64,000 nucleotides of DNA, from assembly GCF_018389385.1 (NCBI RefSeq), contig NZ_CP062698.1:3938667-4002666 (forward strand), read 5' to 3'. The notes below the pieces were generated by a model. It was not told the DNA's origin, searched no databases, and saw only the letters and a program-made list of their open reading frames with translations. The translations under genes and the position numbers were made by a program. The DNA comes from Anthocerotibacter panamensis C109 (GTDB lineage: Bacteria > Cyanobacteriota > Cyanobacteriia > Gloeobacterales > Anthocerotibacteraceae). Shown here piece after piece: positions 52,792-61,565 of the stretch. How positions within the stretch are numbered: the stretch's first letter is position 1; each line of letters begins with the position of its first letter.

Positions 52792-55700
52792 TCACCTTTG
52801 CCGGAGCCACTCATGCAGGGCGTAGGGCAGATCGTCCTCACACAGGCGCTCAAGCCAGCGCTCTGCTGTCGCTCTAAGGGGGCCTAGTTCGTCGCCTAGA
52901 AATGCTGAAAGGTCTATACAGAGTACGTTGTAGGCATCGGCCATACTGGTGGTGAGGCGGCTGGTGAGCTGCACCTGCTCCTCTACTGACTGGCGGTGCT
53001 CTATCCATCGCGTCATCTGTTTGACCGCTGCGGGGTCGAGCCAATAAATGCGTTGCCGGTTGTCTATCTTTTTGCTGCTATTAACGTCCGAGTCCTGCAC
53101 TGGTGGCGGCTGTGACAGGACGGGTATCCGCTTTTGTCTGGAGCACAGGCGGTAGCCGATGCGCCTGAGGAGGGTACCTAGGAACTGCACGGGATTGAGG
53201 TCGATACTCGTGGGGACGGTGAGGTGAAAGGCGGCGTAGATGCTGCGGGCGTATTTCTTGCATAGGCGGGTGAACTCGCGGAGGTCGGATCGGGTAAATT
53301 CCTGGCCGGGGGTGAGGTCTTCCAGGTGTGCCGCTTTGAAGAGCCGCTGGAGCAGGTGTTTTTGGAGCAGGTAGTAGTGCCGGTGCTCGCGGTAGTGCTC
53401 GCGTTCGGCTCGGTCGCGCTCCTGGAGTGCTTCATCGGGGGCTAAATAGATTTCTAGGGCGCTTATCTCCCGGCGCAGTCGGCCCCTGCGGTCATCGGCG
53501 ACTAGTTCGGGGGTGACGGCTTGACCATAGAAGCTGCGCAGTTCATAGCGCTCGAGCTCCCAGTGCCGCTCCAGGGGGAGATAGCCTGACGCTTCTAGCA
53601 ATTCTTTAAGTTGGCGGTACTGGCTGGGGGTGAGGTCACGGGCGGTAGCGATGCCGCAGATCCGCCGTGTCTGGATCTCCTGGGCGGATAGGCGCAGGCG
53701 CTCTCCAGCTACGACGAGGCTGTCGGGGCTGAGGGGGGTGGCGTCCTGGAGGGTGTGGCCGTCGGCCTGGACGTAGTACTCAAAAAGTTCGCCCAGGTGG
53801 ACTAAACCACGGGATTCCTGGGCACGCACGGCGCTCCAGAGGCGGGTGAACCAGCGCTGGCGGTTGCTGGGTTCGGGCAGGGGGTCGCCTTGGGCGGTCC
53901 ACTGTTCGGCTAGGTCGTAGGCGGCACCGTAGAAGCTTTTGTCCTGGGGGCGGTTGATGTAGCGGGGGTCCACCCAGAATTCCACTTCCCCAGACCGTGG
54001 TTGGCGGACGCGGCCCTGTTGCTGGATGAGGTCGGTGGGCGCGGTGGTACCTGCCACACCACAGAGGAAAACCCGGTCGAAGTGCTCTACGTCAATGGAG
54101 ACGCCGGTCCCGATGGTCGGGGAGTAGAGCAGGCAGTCAATGCCCACTAGCTGGTCATTGATGTGGTCGAGAAAGTTCTGGTTCTCGGGGGAGAGATTTT
54201 GAGAGTGGATGCTGATGATTTTTTTCTGGGGGAAGTGGCGGCTGAGGGCTTCTTCGAGGTTTTGGATTTCTTTGCGGGAGTTGGCGGCGTAGGCCACGCG
54301 CTCTCCTTGAGCAAGGCACTGAAACAGGCGGGCCTGTAGATGTTGGCGGCTGGGGTGACGCAGGAAGCGCCTGCCTCCAGGTTGGTGGTGGTTGATGAGC
54401 AGTTGACCGTCTGGACGGTTGACCGTCTGGACGGTCAGGCGTCCAAGATGGGCGTCCAGACAGATGAGGTGCTGGGCTTGAGTGGTGACTGCGAGGAAGG
54501 TCTGGAGCACTTCATCCAGACGCGGGCGGACAGTGATGCCGCACAGATGCCGCAGGACTTGCTCGGACTCGTCGAGGATAACTAGGTCGTAGCTGCTGGG
54601 GTTGAGGTTGACTAGGGAATCAGCGCAGACAACGAGTTTGTCGGAGCTGTAGGCTCCGCTAAGGTAGCAGGTTATCCCCAGGCGGCGGGCGAGCTGCCAC
54701 GCGAGGCTCTGGCGATGCGTAATGACCAGGACGCAGGGGGCTGCCTGGACTAGGGGGATGAGTGCTTGGGTCTTGCCGGTGCCCACGGGGGAGCGCACGA
54801 AGAGGACCGGGGGGAGGTCGCCATAGGCGGGCAGATGCCCGGTCATCCAGGGGTCTGAGCATTCGGTGATGGGGATGTCGGCGGGGAGGTCATCTTCTGC
54901 CACGAGCCACTGGTGGTAGGTGCGGGCCTCGGTCACGAGTTGGGCGAGGGCGCTGGGGCCGTGGGCGACCAGATAGTCGTCGGCTCCCTTATGGGGGCCT
55001 GCGGGTAGCTCGATGATGCGGACCTCAGCCCCAGCGCGGCGGAGCAATCCCGATAGGCGGCTCAGGGCGGCGCGGACCTGGGGTTTGGTGAGGATGTCGT
55101 TATCAAAAAGCAAGTACACTGTGCGTCCCTGAGCGAGGGCAGTCAGCCAGGGGTGGAGGATGCCGTATTTGCGGCAGGTGCTGACGCCGGGGATGCTCAG
55201 GGCAATGTATCCGGCGGTGAGGAGGCTGCCTGCTTTTTTGCCGCCTTCGGTGATGAAGATGGGCACTTCGGGGTGCGTGCTCACCCAGTGCCAGAAGCCG
55301 AGGATCTGGTCGGTGGGGGTGATGGGGAGGTTATAGATTTGGGCGCACTTCTCCCATAAAGGGCTGGGAACCTCTAGAAGTAGGGGTTCCACGGGCACGC
55401 CCTTGGGGGAGAGGTATTTGGGCCGGTCTGGGTGGAAGCCCCGGTATTGGGGTTTCCACTGGTACCAGTGCTGGCGCAGTCCGGTTTCAAGGTCTACGCC
55501 ACACACGAGCCACCCGCCTTGGGGGTGCTCGCGCACGTTGCTCAGGATGATACTAGGGTCTACGGCACTGGCGGTCCACTCGTTTAGAGTCTGGTCGGTC
55601 AGGGGGACGGGTTGGGCAAATAGGGCGGGGATGGGTTTGGTCTGAGGGGGGCGCGAGATCTGGGGGAGTGCTGCGTCTACGGGCACCCAGAGTCCGCCCA

Positions 55701-55929
55701 TGCCTTTAGCTAACGGGCGGACGAATTTCCAGCCCGCCATAGGGAGGGGATAGTCGTAGGTGCGACAGAGGATGGCCCCACGGTCGGTCACTTTGCAGCG
55801 CTTGGTGCTAGTACACAGGGGACAAGAGGAGCGGGTGCCGGGGCGGGTGCGTAGGGTGCTGGTCTCTGTGGCGGGGTTGTCCGGGTGGAGTTCCCAGGCG
55901 CTGGTGGGGAGGAGGGAGCTTTCACTCAT
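52792..55929 (-). CDS. plasmid replication protein, CyRepA1-like primase-helicase
   Basis: A 1045-residue protein with an N-terminal zinc finger (C36, C39, C45, C55), a DUF3854/Toprim-like domain (about 190-340; PIFITEGGKKAGSLLTAGYI and VYLLFDNDIL), and a helicase part with P-loop RSPVGTGKTQAL (about residue 385), VILDESEQV and GVSIDVEHFDRVFLCGV. This order is that of the CyRepA1 family of cyanobacterial plasmid replication proteins. It probably primes and drives replication of the excised element. It overlaps the stop of the AlkB-like gene by four bases and ends an operon of small genes. The AT-poor coding and codon use match the operon around it. Confidence 0.85.
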   Translation of the reverse strand: MSESSLLPTSAWELHPDNPATETSTLRTRPGTRSSCPLCTSTKRCKVTDRGAILCRTYDYPLPMAGWKFVRPLAKGMGGLWVPVDAALPQISRPPQTKPIPALFAQPVPLTDQTLNEWTASAVDPSIILSNVREHPQGGWLVCGVDLETGLRQHWYQWKPQYRGFHPDRPKYLSPKGVPVEPLLLEVPSPLWEKCAQIYNLPITPTDQILGFWHWVSTHPEVPIFITEGGKKAGSLLTAGYIALSIPGVSTCRKYGILHPWLTALAQGRTVYLLFDNDILTKPQVRAALSRLSGLLRRAGAEVRIIELPAGPHKGADDYLVAHGPSALAQLVTEARTYHQWLVAEDDLPADIPITECSDPWMTGHLPAYGDLPPVLFVRSPVGTGKTQALIPLVQAAPCVLVITHRQSLAWQLARRLGITCYLSGAYSSDKLVVCADSLVNLNPSSYDLVILDESEQVLRHLCGITVRPRLDEVLQTFLAVTTQAQHLICLDAHLGRLTVQTVNRPDGQLLINHHQPGGRRFLRHPSRQHLQARLFQCLAQGERVAYAANSRKEIQNLEEALSRHFPQKKIISIHSQNLSPENQNFLDHINDQLVGIDCLLYSPTIGTGVSIDVEHFDRVFLCGVAGTTAPTDLIQQQGRVRQPRSGEVEFWVDPRYINRPQDKSFYGAAYDLAEQWTAQGDPLPEPSNRQRWFTRLWSAVRAQESRGLVHLGELFEYYVQADGHTLQDATPLSPDSLVVAGERLRLSAQEIQTRRICGIATARDLTPSQYRQLKELLEASGYLPLERHWELERYELRSFYGQAVTPELVADDRRGRLRREISALEIYLAPDEALQERDRAEREHYREHRHYYLLQKHLLQRLFKAAHLEDLTPGQEFTRSDLREFTRLCKKYARSIYAAFHLTVPTSIDLNPVQFLGTLLRRIGYRLCSRQKRIPVLSQPPPVQDSDVNSSKKIDNRQRIYWLDPAAVKQMTRWIEHRQSVEEQVQLTSRLTTSMADAYNVLCIDLSAFLGDELGPLRATAERWLERLCEDDLPYALHEWLRQR

Positions 55930-56564
55930 GGGCGGGCCCGACGGATAGTGATGGAAATGCGTCCGGGCTGCATCTGGAGGAAGGCTGGGACAGTGTTGCT
56001 GAGGATGCGTCGGACCTCGTGGAACCGCATCCGTCCGCCCCCAGCCATAATCAAGCAGTCCCCAGAGTACATCTCAACCTGTCGGGCGGGGGCTTCGCGG
56101 CTATACCCGCCCAGGTAGAAGTGGCAGGCATCGCCCAAGGCCACAGTGACGATGGGGGAGCCTGCTTCCAGCAGGGCGGGGGCTTCGCTACGGTCCTGAT
56201 GGGCTCCCAGACTGGAGCCAGGGGGGAACCAGTTCACTAGGGCGGTGTCGGGCTGGAAAGGACACCACTGGTCTCCCGGCCCACCCAGGGCATCGAGCGC
56301 CAGATTAGCCATAGCAGTGAGCCCTGTAGGAAAGGGACGGCGCGGGGGATGGTAATCGTAGGGCTCCCAGTGATGCCCCAGGCAGCAGATGGGGTGGTTC
56401 ATGGGCGTGCCGTTGGGCATGAGGGGGGTGAAGAAGCCTCCGGCACACCATTCCCTCGTTTGCTCTAGGAGTGCTTTTTGGGTGGGTGGGTCGAGAAAAT
56501 CGGGAATCAGCCAGCAGTCGGGGGCTAGCTCTGATAGTTCTCGGGGCAGGAGGTTAGTCTGCAT
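55926..56564 (-). CDS. AlkB-like 2-oxoglutarate/Fe(II) dioxygenase
   Basis: A 212-residue enzyme. The iron ligands are H122 and D124 (SLGAHQDRSE) and H182 (MRFHEVRRI); the 2-oxoglutarate arginine is in GRISITIRRA (R202, R208). LVNWFPPGSSLGAHQD and GDCLIMAGGGRMRFHEV are typical of AlkB. AlkB enzymes remove methyl groups from DNA or RNA bases. The start MQTNLLPREL at 56564 is preferred over 56600. It overlaps both neighbours, so it belongs to the replication operon. Next to a DNA methylase, it may be a repair or counter-defence function. Confidence 0.85.
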   Translation of the reverse strand: MQTNLLPRELSELAPDCWLIPDFLDPPTQKALLEQTREWCAGGFFTPLMPNGTPMNHPICCLGHHWEPYDYHPPRRPFPTGLTAMANLALDALGGPGDQWCPFQPDTALVNWFPPGSSLGAHQDRSEAPALLEAGSPIVTVALGDACHFYLGGYSREAPARQVEMYSGDCLIMAGGGRMRFHEVRRILSNTVPAFLQMQPGRISITIRRARP

Positions 56565-57417
56565 GGTTATCCAGCGGTAGGAGAATTTGAGCCTGCGCAT
56601 TGTTCAATGCCGCCTTGGGAGATAGCCAGATACACTCAATAGCCTTCTTGCCACTGTTGATTGAGATGGATTTGGTGACTTTATGCCAACCCTTGTAGAG
56701 GCGTTGGTACAAATCGGAGTCATAGCCACTAAGCATGGCCAGTCCCTCGACTGAATTCAAAGTTTCGGCCAGCGCAATATGGTCGGACTCCGTCATTTCG
56801 TGGCGATATGCCTTCATGACACTGCGCGTGGCTGGCAGATAAGGGGGATCGCAGTAAAAGAGGGTTGCAGTCCCGTCGAACCTGTGGATCGTTTCCAATG
56901 CGGGCTTGCACTCTATGTGAATCTGCTTCAGTCGGTGAACTACAGCCCAAAGGTGGTCCATTTTGTTCCATTTCCTGATCGGGGAAGCTCTGCTCTGGAG
57001 ATCCCGCACATACCTCCACCCACTTGAGCAGCCTCGGGTTGGCCCTCCAAAAGACTGAATAGAGCGCACATAAAAGCGTCTAGCGGATTCTAAGAGGTCA
57101 TCGGTTGGCAAATGAGAGCGCAGCTGCTCCGCCCGACTGTAGGGAGTCAGGTAAATTTTCTGAAGTAGTTCCTCGGAGCGTTCCCGGAGAACTTGGAAGA
57201 AATTGACTACCTCCATGTCTAAATCGTTGTAGACGTCGATCCCTGAAGGCTCCTTCGAGAGGATAATGCTGCCTGCACCTCCGTAGGGCTCAACGAAACA
57301 AACATGCGGGGGCAATAGAGACAGGAGTGTTGCTCGCATAGCAAACTTGCCCCCGTGCCAGCGCAGCGCTGGCCGGTGGATACCGTTATAGATTCGTGTT
57401 CTTGTTGGGCTAACCAT
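56554..57417 (-). CDS. DNA adenine methyltransferase, D12 (Dam-like) class
   Basis: A 287-residue enzyme. Motif X-like LRWHGGKF is at residues 18-25, the SAM motif FVEPYGGAGS at 41-50 and the catalytic motif DPPY at 190-193. The motif order is that of the D12/alpha class, which makes N6-methyladenine. No restriction endonuclease is adjacent, so it is probably a solitary methylase for host-range protection or regulation. GGAGGGAC lies before the ATG at 57417, and the start overlaps the preceding gene by eight bases. The target sequence is unknown. Confidence 0.87.
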   Translation of the reverse strand: MVSPTRTRIYNGIHRPALRWHGGKFAMRATLLSLLPPHVCFVEPYGGAGSIILSKEPSGIDVYNDLDMEVVNFFQVLRERSEELLQKIYLTPYSRAEQLRSHLPTDDLLESARRFYVRSIQSFGGPTRGCSSGWRYVRDLQSRASPIRKWNKMDHLWAVVHRLKQIHIECKPALETIHRFDGTATLFYCDPPYLPATRSVMKAYRHEMTESDHIALAETLNSVEGLAMLSGYDSDLYQRLYKGWHKVTKSISINSGKKAIECIWLSPKAALNNAQAQILLPLDNHAD

Positions 57418-57610
57418 ATCGTCCCTCCCGCACACGGGCATTGATGTAAAGCTTGGCGAGGAGGATAGCCTGGGGTAGGTGCTCCTGGGTGACCAGGGTC
57501 TGGAAGCGGGTGGAGCCACTGGGACTGTAGGTTGTGATCTCGTAGGTGAGCCCCAGGCGCACGCAGCCTATAAACCAGTCCTGCCAGGGAGTGAGAGCGC
57601 AGGTGCTCAT
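57410..57610 (-). CDS. small hypothetical protein
   Basis: A 66-residue protein from MSTCALTPWQDWF, with GGAGG nine bases upstream and an ATGA overlap with the preceding gene's stop. LGLTYEITTYSPSGSTRFQT and PQAILLAKLYINARV could form a small alpha-beta fold. No family is recognised. It lies in the replication operon. Confidence 0.5.
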   Translation of the reverse strand: MSTCALTPWQDWFIGCVRLGLTYEITTYSPSGSTRFQTLVTQEHLPQAILLAKLYINARVREGRYG

Positions 57611-58008
57611 GAGCATGTCCCTCCCTCCTGGCGCTTACGGCGGGCGGCCTCTAAATCGAGGATTGTGCCTGCGGTGGGCAACGGCAAGTCGGTCAGATGG
57701 GCAAACAGAATGTTATGGATTTCGGCTAGTCTACGAAGCTCGGTATACCCAGCCTTAGGAGTCTGATGGCAGACTCCTAAGGCCAGGATCTGCTCACGGT
57801 ATTCAACGAGCAGGCCCACCAGGATGAAGATCTTCTCGGGAGTGAGCCAGGACTCCTGGAGTAGGCTATCCATAATCTGGAGTTGGGCGACCTCCTGGGG
57901 GGTTATCAGGAAGAGCCCTCCTTGGTTCAGCAGGTGCAGGGTGTCGGGGTCCAGGTACTGGGCTGCTTGGTTCTGGGCCTGCTGTAGGCGGGTGGCAAGG
58001 TTTTCCAT
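57607..58008 (-). CDS. hypothetical helical protein
   Basis: A 133-residue protein starting MENLATRLQQAQNQAAQYL, mostly helical and coiled. The frame extends to 58071, but the ATG at 58008 has GGAG ten bases upstream. A basic C-terminus (AARRKRQEGG) may bind nucleic acid. No family is recognised. It precedes the 66-residue gene by ATGA overlap. Confidence 0.5.
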   Translation of the reverse strand: MENLATRLQQAQNQAAQYLDPDTLHLLNQGGLFLITPQEVAQLQIMDSLLQESWLTPEKIFILVGLLVEYREQILALGVCHQTPKAGYTELRRLAEIHNILFAHLTDLPLPTAGTILDLEAARRKRQEGGTCS

Positions 58009-58211
58009 AGAGTCTTCTCCAGGTAGTGTGGGAGATTGGCAAACTTCAACAGGATTTGACAAAATAGGCATAGGAGAACCTCAACAAATATCTGTGCGGG
58101 GTTTCGGCTCGGGGCGGCTTGTGCGGGGGCATAAGCCGTTTTTTTAAGGGCTTGCTGGGGTGGCGTCCTGGCGTTCGAGTTCTATCTGCTCGCGGTAAGG
58201 GGCAAGCTGGC

Positions 58212-58643
58212 TCAGAATGGATGGTCCATATTCCGCTCCATGTCTTCGTTGTGCTGGCTCTGCATGGCGGGCAGGGTCTGCGGTTGAACCTTCAACTTGC
58301 CAACACAACGATTGAGTTCTTCTTCAGTCATACATTCCGGTTCTGACTTGCCTGTAAGCTGCTCAAGCAAATTTTTCCATTCTGGGTTGTAAAAGCTCAG
58401 ACCGAGCCTTCGCAACTCGTTGTAAAGCTCTGTAATAAGCTCCCTCCGAGTAATCCCCAACTGCCCCTTTACGAGGCGTTTCAGTTCATAGAGTACTTCC
58501 TCGGGGCTCTGCCCCGAATCTACAAGGGCTTCCACCTCCAGCCGCTCATGCTCATGGTCACCCGTATTGACTAAGCCGCCATAGCGTATTGAGACGATGT
58601 GCAGCTCTCCAGGAGCCGTGATGTAGGTCGTTCTCTCGTTCAT
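58212..58643 (-). CDS. hypothetical protein
   Basis: A 143-residue protein. It starts MNERTTYITAPGELHIVSIRY and is acidic and helical afterwards (SPEEVLYELKRLVKGQLG, RRELITELYNELRRLG). No domain is recognised. It is downstream of the 108-residue gene at 58,652 and in the same direction. Two cysteines are separated widely. The region 58,009-58,211 on its 3' side holds no gene. Confidence 0.5.
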   Translation of the reverse strand: MNERTTYITAPGELHIVSIRYGGLVNTGDHEHERLEVEALVDSGQSPEEVLYELKRLVKGQLGITRRELITELYNELRRLGLSFYNPEWKNLLEQLTGKSEPECMTEEELNRCVGKLKVQPQTLPAMQSQHNEDMERNMDHPF

Positions 58644-58651
58644 TTAGTTTA

Positions 58652-58978
58652 TTACTCCGTTAGTGATGATGACTCTGGTGCTTTAACCGAAGCTATTAGA
58701 GAGGCAACCCACTCACCTACTGACATATGGTGTGCATCCTGAACCGCAGGGATTGGAATCGCCATTGAATATATCTGCTCGTGGTAGGGGGTAAGCTGGC
58801 GTTCGAGAATCCATTGCTGCACGGTGTTGATGCAGTGATAGGACCACTGGTTTGCCTTTTGGTCCCACCGTCGGTCGAAAATCCCGACAACAATGCCCTT
58901 GGGATAGCTGCCGGTGGTGACAGTCACAACAGCAAAGTCTCCGACTTCGTAGTGGGGCATAGGTCTGGGGTTAGCCAT
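58652..58978 (-). CDS. hypothetical protein
   Basis: A 108-residue protein from MANPRPMPHYEVGDFAVV, with GGAGG before the ATG. The first 60 residues (FAVVTVTTGSYPKGIVVGIFD) look like a small beta-barrel fold. No family is recognised. The ATG lies within the last codons of the upstream gene (ends 58971). Confidence 0.5.
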   Translation of the reverse strand: MANPRPMPHYEVGDFAVVTVTTGSYPKGIVVGIFDRRWDQKANQWSYHCINTVQQWILERQLTPYHEQIYSMAIPIPAVQDAHHMSVGEWVASLIASVKAPESSSLTE

Positions 58979-59240
58979 GGGGCACCTCCCCCACGGGATT
59001 TGCTGCGAGAACCTGGATGGTGGCGTCACTGATTTCAACCGCTAGACGAGCGGTTTGGGCGATGATCTGGGGCGGGGTGGGACTGAGGGGTACTTGGCTG
59101 CACAGTCCTGTGAGGGCGGCAGCGATGAAGAGGTCATGGCGCGTAATCGGGGCATCCAGGAAAGAGAGGAGGAGATCTGGGTCAATGCCTGCTGCCTTGA
59201 GGATCTGTCTGGTTGCGGGGTTTTGTTCGAGTTGGGTCAT
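58971..59240 (-). CDS. small hypothetical protein
   Basis: An 89-residue protein from MTQLEQNPATRQILKAAG, with GAGG six bases upstream. It is mostly helical (LFIAAALTGLCSQV, IIAQTARLAVEISDATIQVL). The frame continues to 59402, but that part overlaps hairpins and lacks translation signals. No family is recognised. Confidence 0.45.
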   Translation of the reverse strand: MTQLEQNPATRQILKAAGIDPDLLLSFLDAPITRHDLFIAAALTGLCSQVPLSPTPPQIIAQTARLAVEISDATIQVLAANPVGEVPHG

Positions 59241-59312
59241 GAGGTGCCTCTGGGTAGTGGTGGACAGGAGGAAATTCCTGGAGGTACACCAACCCCAGGA
59301 CGGTAGGCAGGT

Positions 59313-59332
59313 TCGCCCGATTGGTCGGGCGA
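59313..59332. repeat. 8-bp perfect hairpin
   Basis: TCGCCCGA-TTGG-TCGGGCGA, in the 198-bp gap between two small genes. It lies next to the terminator-like hairpin at 59,336-59,365 and may be an operator or part of a control region. Confidence 0.5.
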
Positions 59333-59335
59333 TTA

Positions 59336-59365
59336 GAAAAACCCTGGTGCCATGCAGCCCCAGGG
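59336..59365 (-). terminator. terminator-like hairpin in the small-gene operon
   Basis: On the minus strand CCCTGG and CCAGGG form a stem across a 12-base loop, followed by TTTTTC. It lies after the HTH gene at 59,439 and would split the operon or reduce transcription of the downstream replication genes. Confidence 0.55.
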
Positions 59366-59438
59366 CTGGGATTTTCCCCAACTTGGTTACCCCCCTCATC
59401 ATTGGGGGGTGAAAATCTGTTCTGGGTGAGACCTGTCA

Positions 59439-59723
59439 TTAGACGCTCCTGCGCGTCTTTTTCTTGGACGCGTTTGGGAGTGTGCGAATGGCGATAGGTC
59501 GTTCCTCCGGTGGTTTGGCTGTCCAGTCTGAGAGAGCGTTTTCCGACCAAATGCGGGGCGCTCTGGGGCCTGCTGAGACCTGCCGATAGTGGGTGCCGTA
59601 CAGAAAAAGCTCTTCTTTGACCCACCGCCGCAGGGTACAGGTACTTACCCCACCTAGTAATTTGGCGGCCTGAGCGTCGCGTAGGGTAAAGTCGCGTAGG
59701 GAGAGGTCACGCAGTGCGGGCAT
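59439..59723 (-). CDS. MerR/excisionase-like HTH protein
   Basis: A 94-residue basic protein. LRDAQAAKLLGGVSTCTLRRWVKEE is a MerR-like winged-helix start as in excisionases, and the tail is rich in Lys and Arg (NASKKKTRRSV). It overlaps the preceding gene's stop by ATGA. It could be a recombination directionality factor for the tRNA-Phe integrase, though that gene is 35 kb away in this linear map (closer when the element is circular). Confidence 0.6.
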   Translation of the reverse strand: MPALRDLSLRDFTLRDAQAAKLLGGVSTCTLRRWVKEELFLYGTHYRQVSAGPRAPRIWSENALSDWTAKPPEERPIAIRTLPNASKKKTRRSV

Positions 59724-59926
59724 CAGGGGATCTCCTCTAGGGTTTGGTAGAGGGAGTTAGTCTGGGTGGCGATCTCATCTAGCAGGAGCGTCACTGCATG
59801 GGAGTCACTCCCCCAGAGAGTGCTCTCCAGCATTGGGAGTAGCGCATGAATTTGTTTGGCGCGGACCCAGGCGGGGTAGAACTTGTGGTCGGGGTGGAGC
59901 GGGGTGGAGAAAGGCGGTGTATCCAT
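59723..59926 (-). CDS. small hypothetical protein
   Basis: A 67-residue protein beginning MDTPPFSTPLHPDHKFYPAW. It is mostly helical after residue 18 and has no recognised domain. Its TGA overlaps the ATG of the HTH gene, so the two are coupled. Confidence 0.45.
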   Translation of the reverse strand: MDTPPFSTPLHPDHKFYPAWVRAKQIHALLPMLESTLWGSDSHAVTLLLDEIATQTNSLYQTLEEIP

Positions 59927-59951
59927 AGGGCAAACTCCTCAGTAGAAACAG

Positions 59952-60194
59952 TTAAAGGCTCGAAAGTGAACGGCGGTCATCGTGAAACTCAGAAACTAAG
60001 CAGGCCACCACATCCCCCAACTCAGGAGAGCGATACTCCCGCCACTCTTTCCCATTGCCCTCACGGTCGGGCTCTAAAGGACAGAGCCGCAGCCGTGCTG
60101 ACAGCGCCTTGGGCAACTCTGGCTGCTCATCGGGGTCCACATCGTAAAAGTGAAATTCTGTCTGGCCGGATAAGAAAGGCCTTGTAGTAGTCAC
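59952..60194 (-). CDS. small hypothetical protein
   Basis: An 80-residue acidic protein. The GTG at 60194 overlaps the upstream stop (GTGA); a TTG at 60200 is an alternative. TEFHFYDVDPDEQPELPK and WREYRSPELGDVVACLV are the only notable segments. No family is recognised. Confidence 0.45.
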   Translation of the reverse strand: MTTTRPFLSGQTEFHFYDVDPDEQPELPKALSARLRLCPLEPDREGNGKEWREYRSPELGDVVACLVSEFHDDRRSLSSL

Positions 60195-60526
60195 GCGCAA
60201 CCCTCCAAGGTGTCTCCCCGTCTGTTCTTCTCATCACGGAGCTTGGTTGGTGCTCCCCAAATCTCAAAGAGCGCTATGCGGTTAAATCGGTAGCAAGGTT
60301 TATTCCCGCTGCTGATATTCCAATAGTGCTTGCCCTGCTTCAGCTTCCCTCCATGCCGGTCGAGATTTTTGAGCAGGGTTTGGCGGCTGATACTAAACGT
60401 CTCACAAGTCTCCGCAGTGCCCATCAGGTTTTGGCCTGTAGGCGGAGCCTGCACTTTCCGGGGCCGCCCCCCAAGATTTTTTTGGGTTTGGGTGCCATGC
60501 TCGGCGGGGAGAGATTTCTTAGCCAT
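60191..60526 (-). CDS. HTH-like small DNA-binding protein
   Basis: A 111-residue basic protein from MAKKSLPAEHGTQ. The centre TCETFSISRQTLLKNLDRHGG, followed by KQGKHYWNISSG, looks like a winged-helix excisionase domain. GGAG lies before the ATG. It is the second possible excisionase in this operon. The N-terminal 45 residues are basic and disordered. Confidence 0.5.
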   Translation of the reverse strand: MAKKSLPAEHGTQTQKNLGGRPRKVQAPPTGQNLMGTAETCETFSISRQTLLKNLDRHGGKLKQGKHYWNISSGNKPCYRFNRIALFEIWGAPTKLRDEKNRRGDTLEGCA

Positions 60527-60559
60527 AAGCCTTCTCCTCAAAACTCCTCAAAAAAAGCC

Positions 60560-60727
60560 CTAGGGAAGAGGCCACTCCCCCCCAGGGCGTCGTTGTTCCC
60601 CGCTGTTCCGCCCACGAATGGGCGAAATTCTGTGTGGGAGGGTAAGAGAAAAGCCTTGGAGGGCAGTAATCACGCGAACCCTCCAAGCGGCCTTGAGGGT
60701 CTCCAAAAGAAACTCTTTGCGATTCAT
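60560..60727 (-). CDS. 55-residue basic hypothetical protein
   Basis: The ATG at 60727 overlaps the previous gene's stop by ATGA and has GGAGG six bases upstream. The protein starts MNRKEFLLETLKAAWRVRV and ends in a proline- and arginine-rich tail. No family is recognised. The overlap and the ribosome-binding site make it a believable gene despite its size. Confidence 0.5.
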   Translation of the reverse strand: MNRKEFLLETLKAAWRVRVITALQGFSLTLPHRISPIRGRNSGEQRRPGGEWPLP

Positions 60728-61296
60728 GGTGCCTCCGGGTGTTGGGCGTAGTCGTGGTCGAATGGCCCGAGGCTCGGGCCGATATAGCGCTGCTGGTGAG
60801 CGGGGTAGCCGTAGATAAGGCTCTTCACCTTGGGCGGGTCGGTGGTCAGGCACTGGTCACAGAGGATTGCCAGAGCACCATCTTGGGGCAAGCCACAGAC
60901 GGTACAGCCCCAGCCGGTTCCTGGAATGGGGGCCTTTTCTGGCAGGGCGAGGAAATTGCGGACGGTGGGGCCGGTCTTGCCACAGGAGCAACAGGGGCCG
61001 CAGTCGGGGATGGACTTATCTTCTGTGGCTTCAGTGAACCAATGAGCGGAGATGGGGCACCCGTTGGCGACGGCATCGCGGGACTCTTTAAGGGAAATGC
61101 GGGACTGCCATCGCCGCCATAATTCTCGTGCGAGGAGTTCCTTTTGGCTTTGGCTCAAACGAGTATGGTCGAGGATGTAACAGGGTTCGTCTGTGGAGTT
61201 ATCTGGGGTGGGCGACAGGACGGGTACCACGCGGTCGGGGAAGATGCTGTCAAAAGGGGTGGGCCGGTTGAGTAGGGTTAGGGTAGGGCGGTCCAT
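60724..61296 (-). CDS. cysteine-rich hypothetical protein
   Basis: A 190-residue protein starting MDRPTLTLLNRPTPFDSIF. Residues about 95-150 carry two metal-binding type sets: CGPCCSCGKTG and later CTVCG with CDQC. It may be a small zinc-binding protein; no family is recognised. A frame extension to 61332 is rejected in favour of the ATG with AAGGA upstream. Confidence 0.5.
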   Translation of the reverse strand: MDRPTLTLLNRPTPFDSIFPDRVVPVLSPTPDNSTDEPCYILDHTRLSQSQKELLARELWRRWQSRISLKESRDAVANGCPISAHWFTEATEDKSIPDCGPCCSCGKTGPTVRNFLALPEKAPIPGTGWGCTVCGLPQDGALAILCDQCLTTDPPKVKSLIYGYPAHQQRYIGPSLGPFDHDYAQHPEAP

Positions 61297-61565
61297 GGTG
61301 TTTCCTTGGGGTCGTGGGGTCTGATGAGGCACGGGAAGCTATCTGGGGGCTGGTTGGTCAGGATGCGCAGGAGCCATAGGGGGTAAGAAGGGGGTAAGAG
61401 AGTGGGTGTCCCTGGAGTGCGTAGACTTTTTCCCATAGCTAGAGCGGTTTTCTTGCTACTAATGGGATAGCCAGATTCAAGTACATCTAAAAAACGAGGT
61501 GGGCGTTGGTCGTCATCCAAAGTCTCGAACTTAAGCCCCGTAAGGAGGCTAAACCGAGGTGCCAT
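61278..61565 (-). CDS. small hypothetical protein
   Basis: A 95-residue protein from MAPRFSLLTGLKFETLDDD. Its 3' end overlaps the next gene's start by 19 bases. The segment FLDVLESGYPISSKKTALAMG could be a short helix-turn-helix. No family is recognised. TTG at 61571 is an alternative start. Confidence 0.45.
   Translation of the reverse strand: MAPRFSLLTGLKFETLDDDQRPPRFLDVLESGYPISSKKTALAMGKSLRTPGTPTLLPPSYPLWLLRILTNQPPDSFPCLIRPHDPKETPWTALP

Noticed and set aside
59182-59625. 147-codon minus-strand frame
   Set aside because: Out of frame with the HTH gene and covering the hairpins and terminator; protein pattern is poor.
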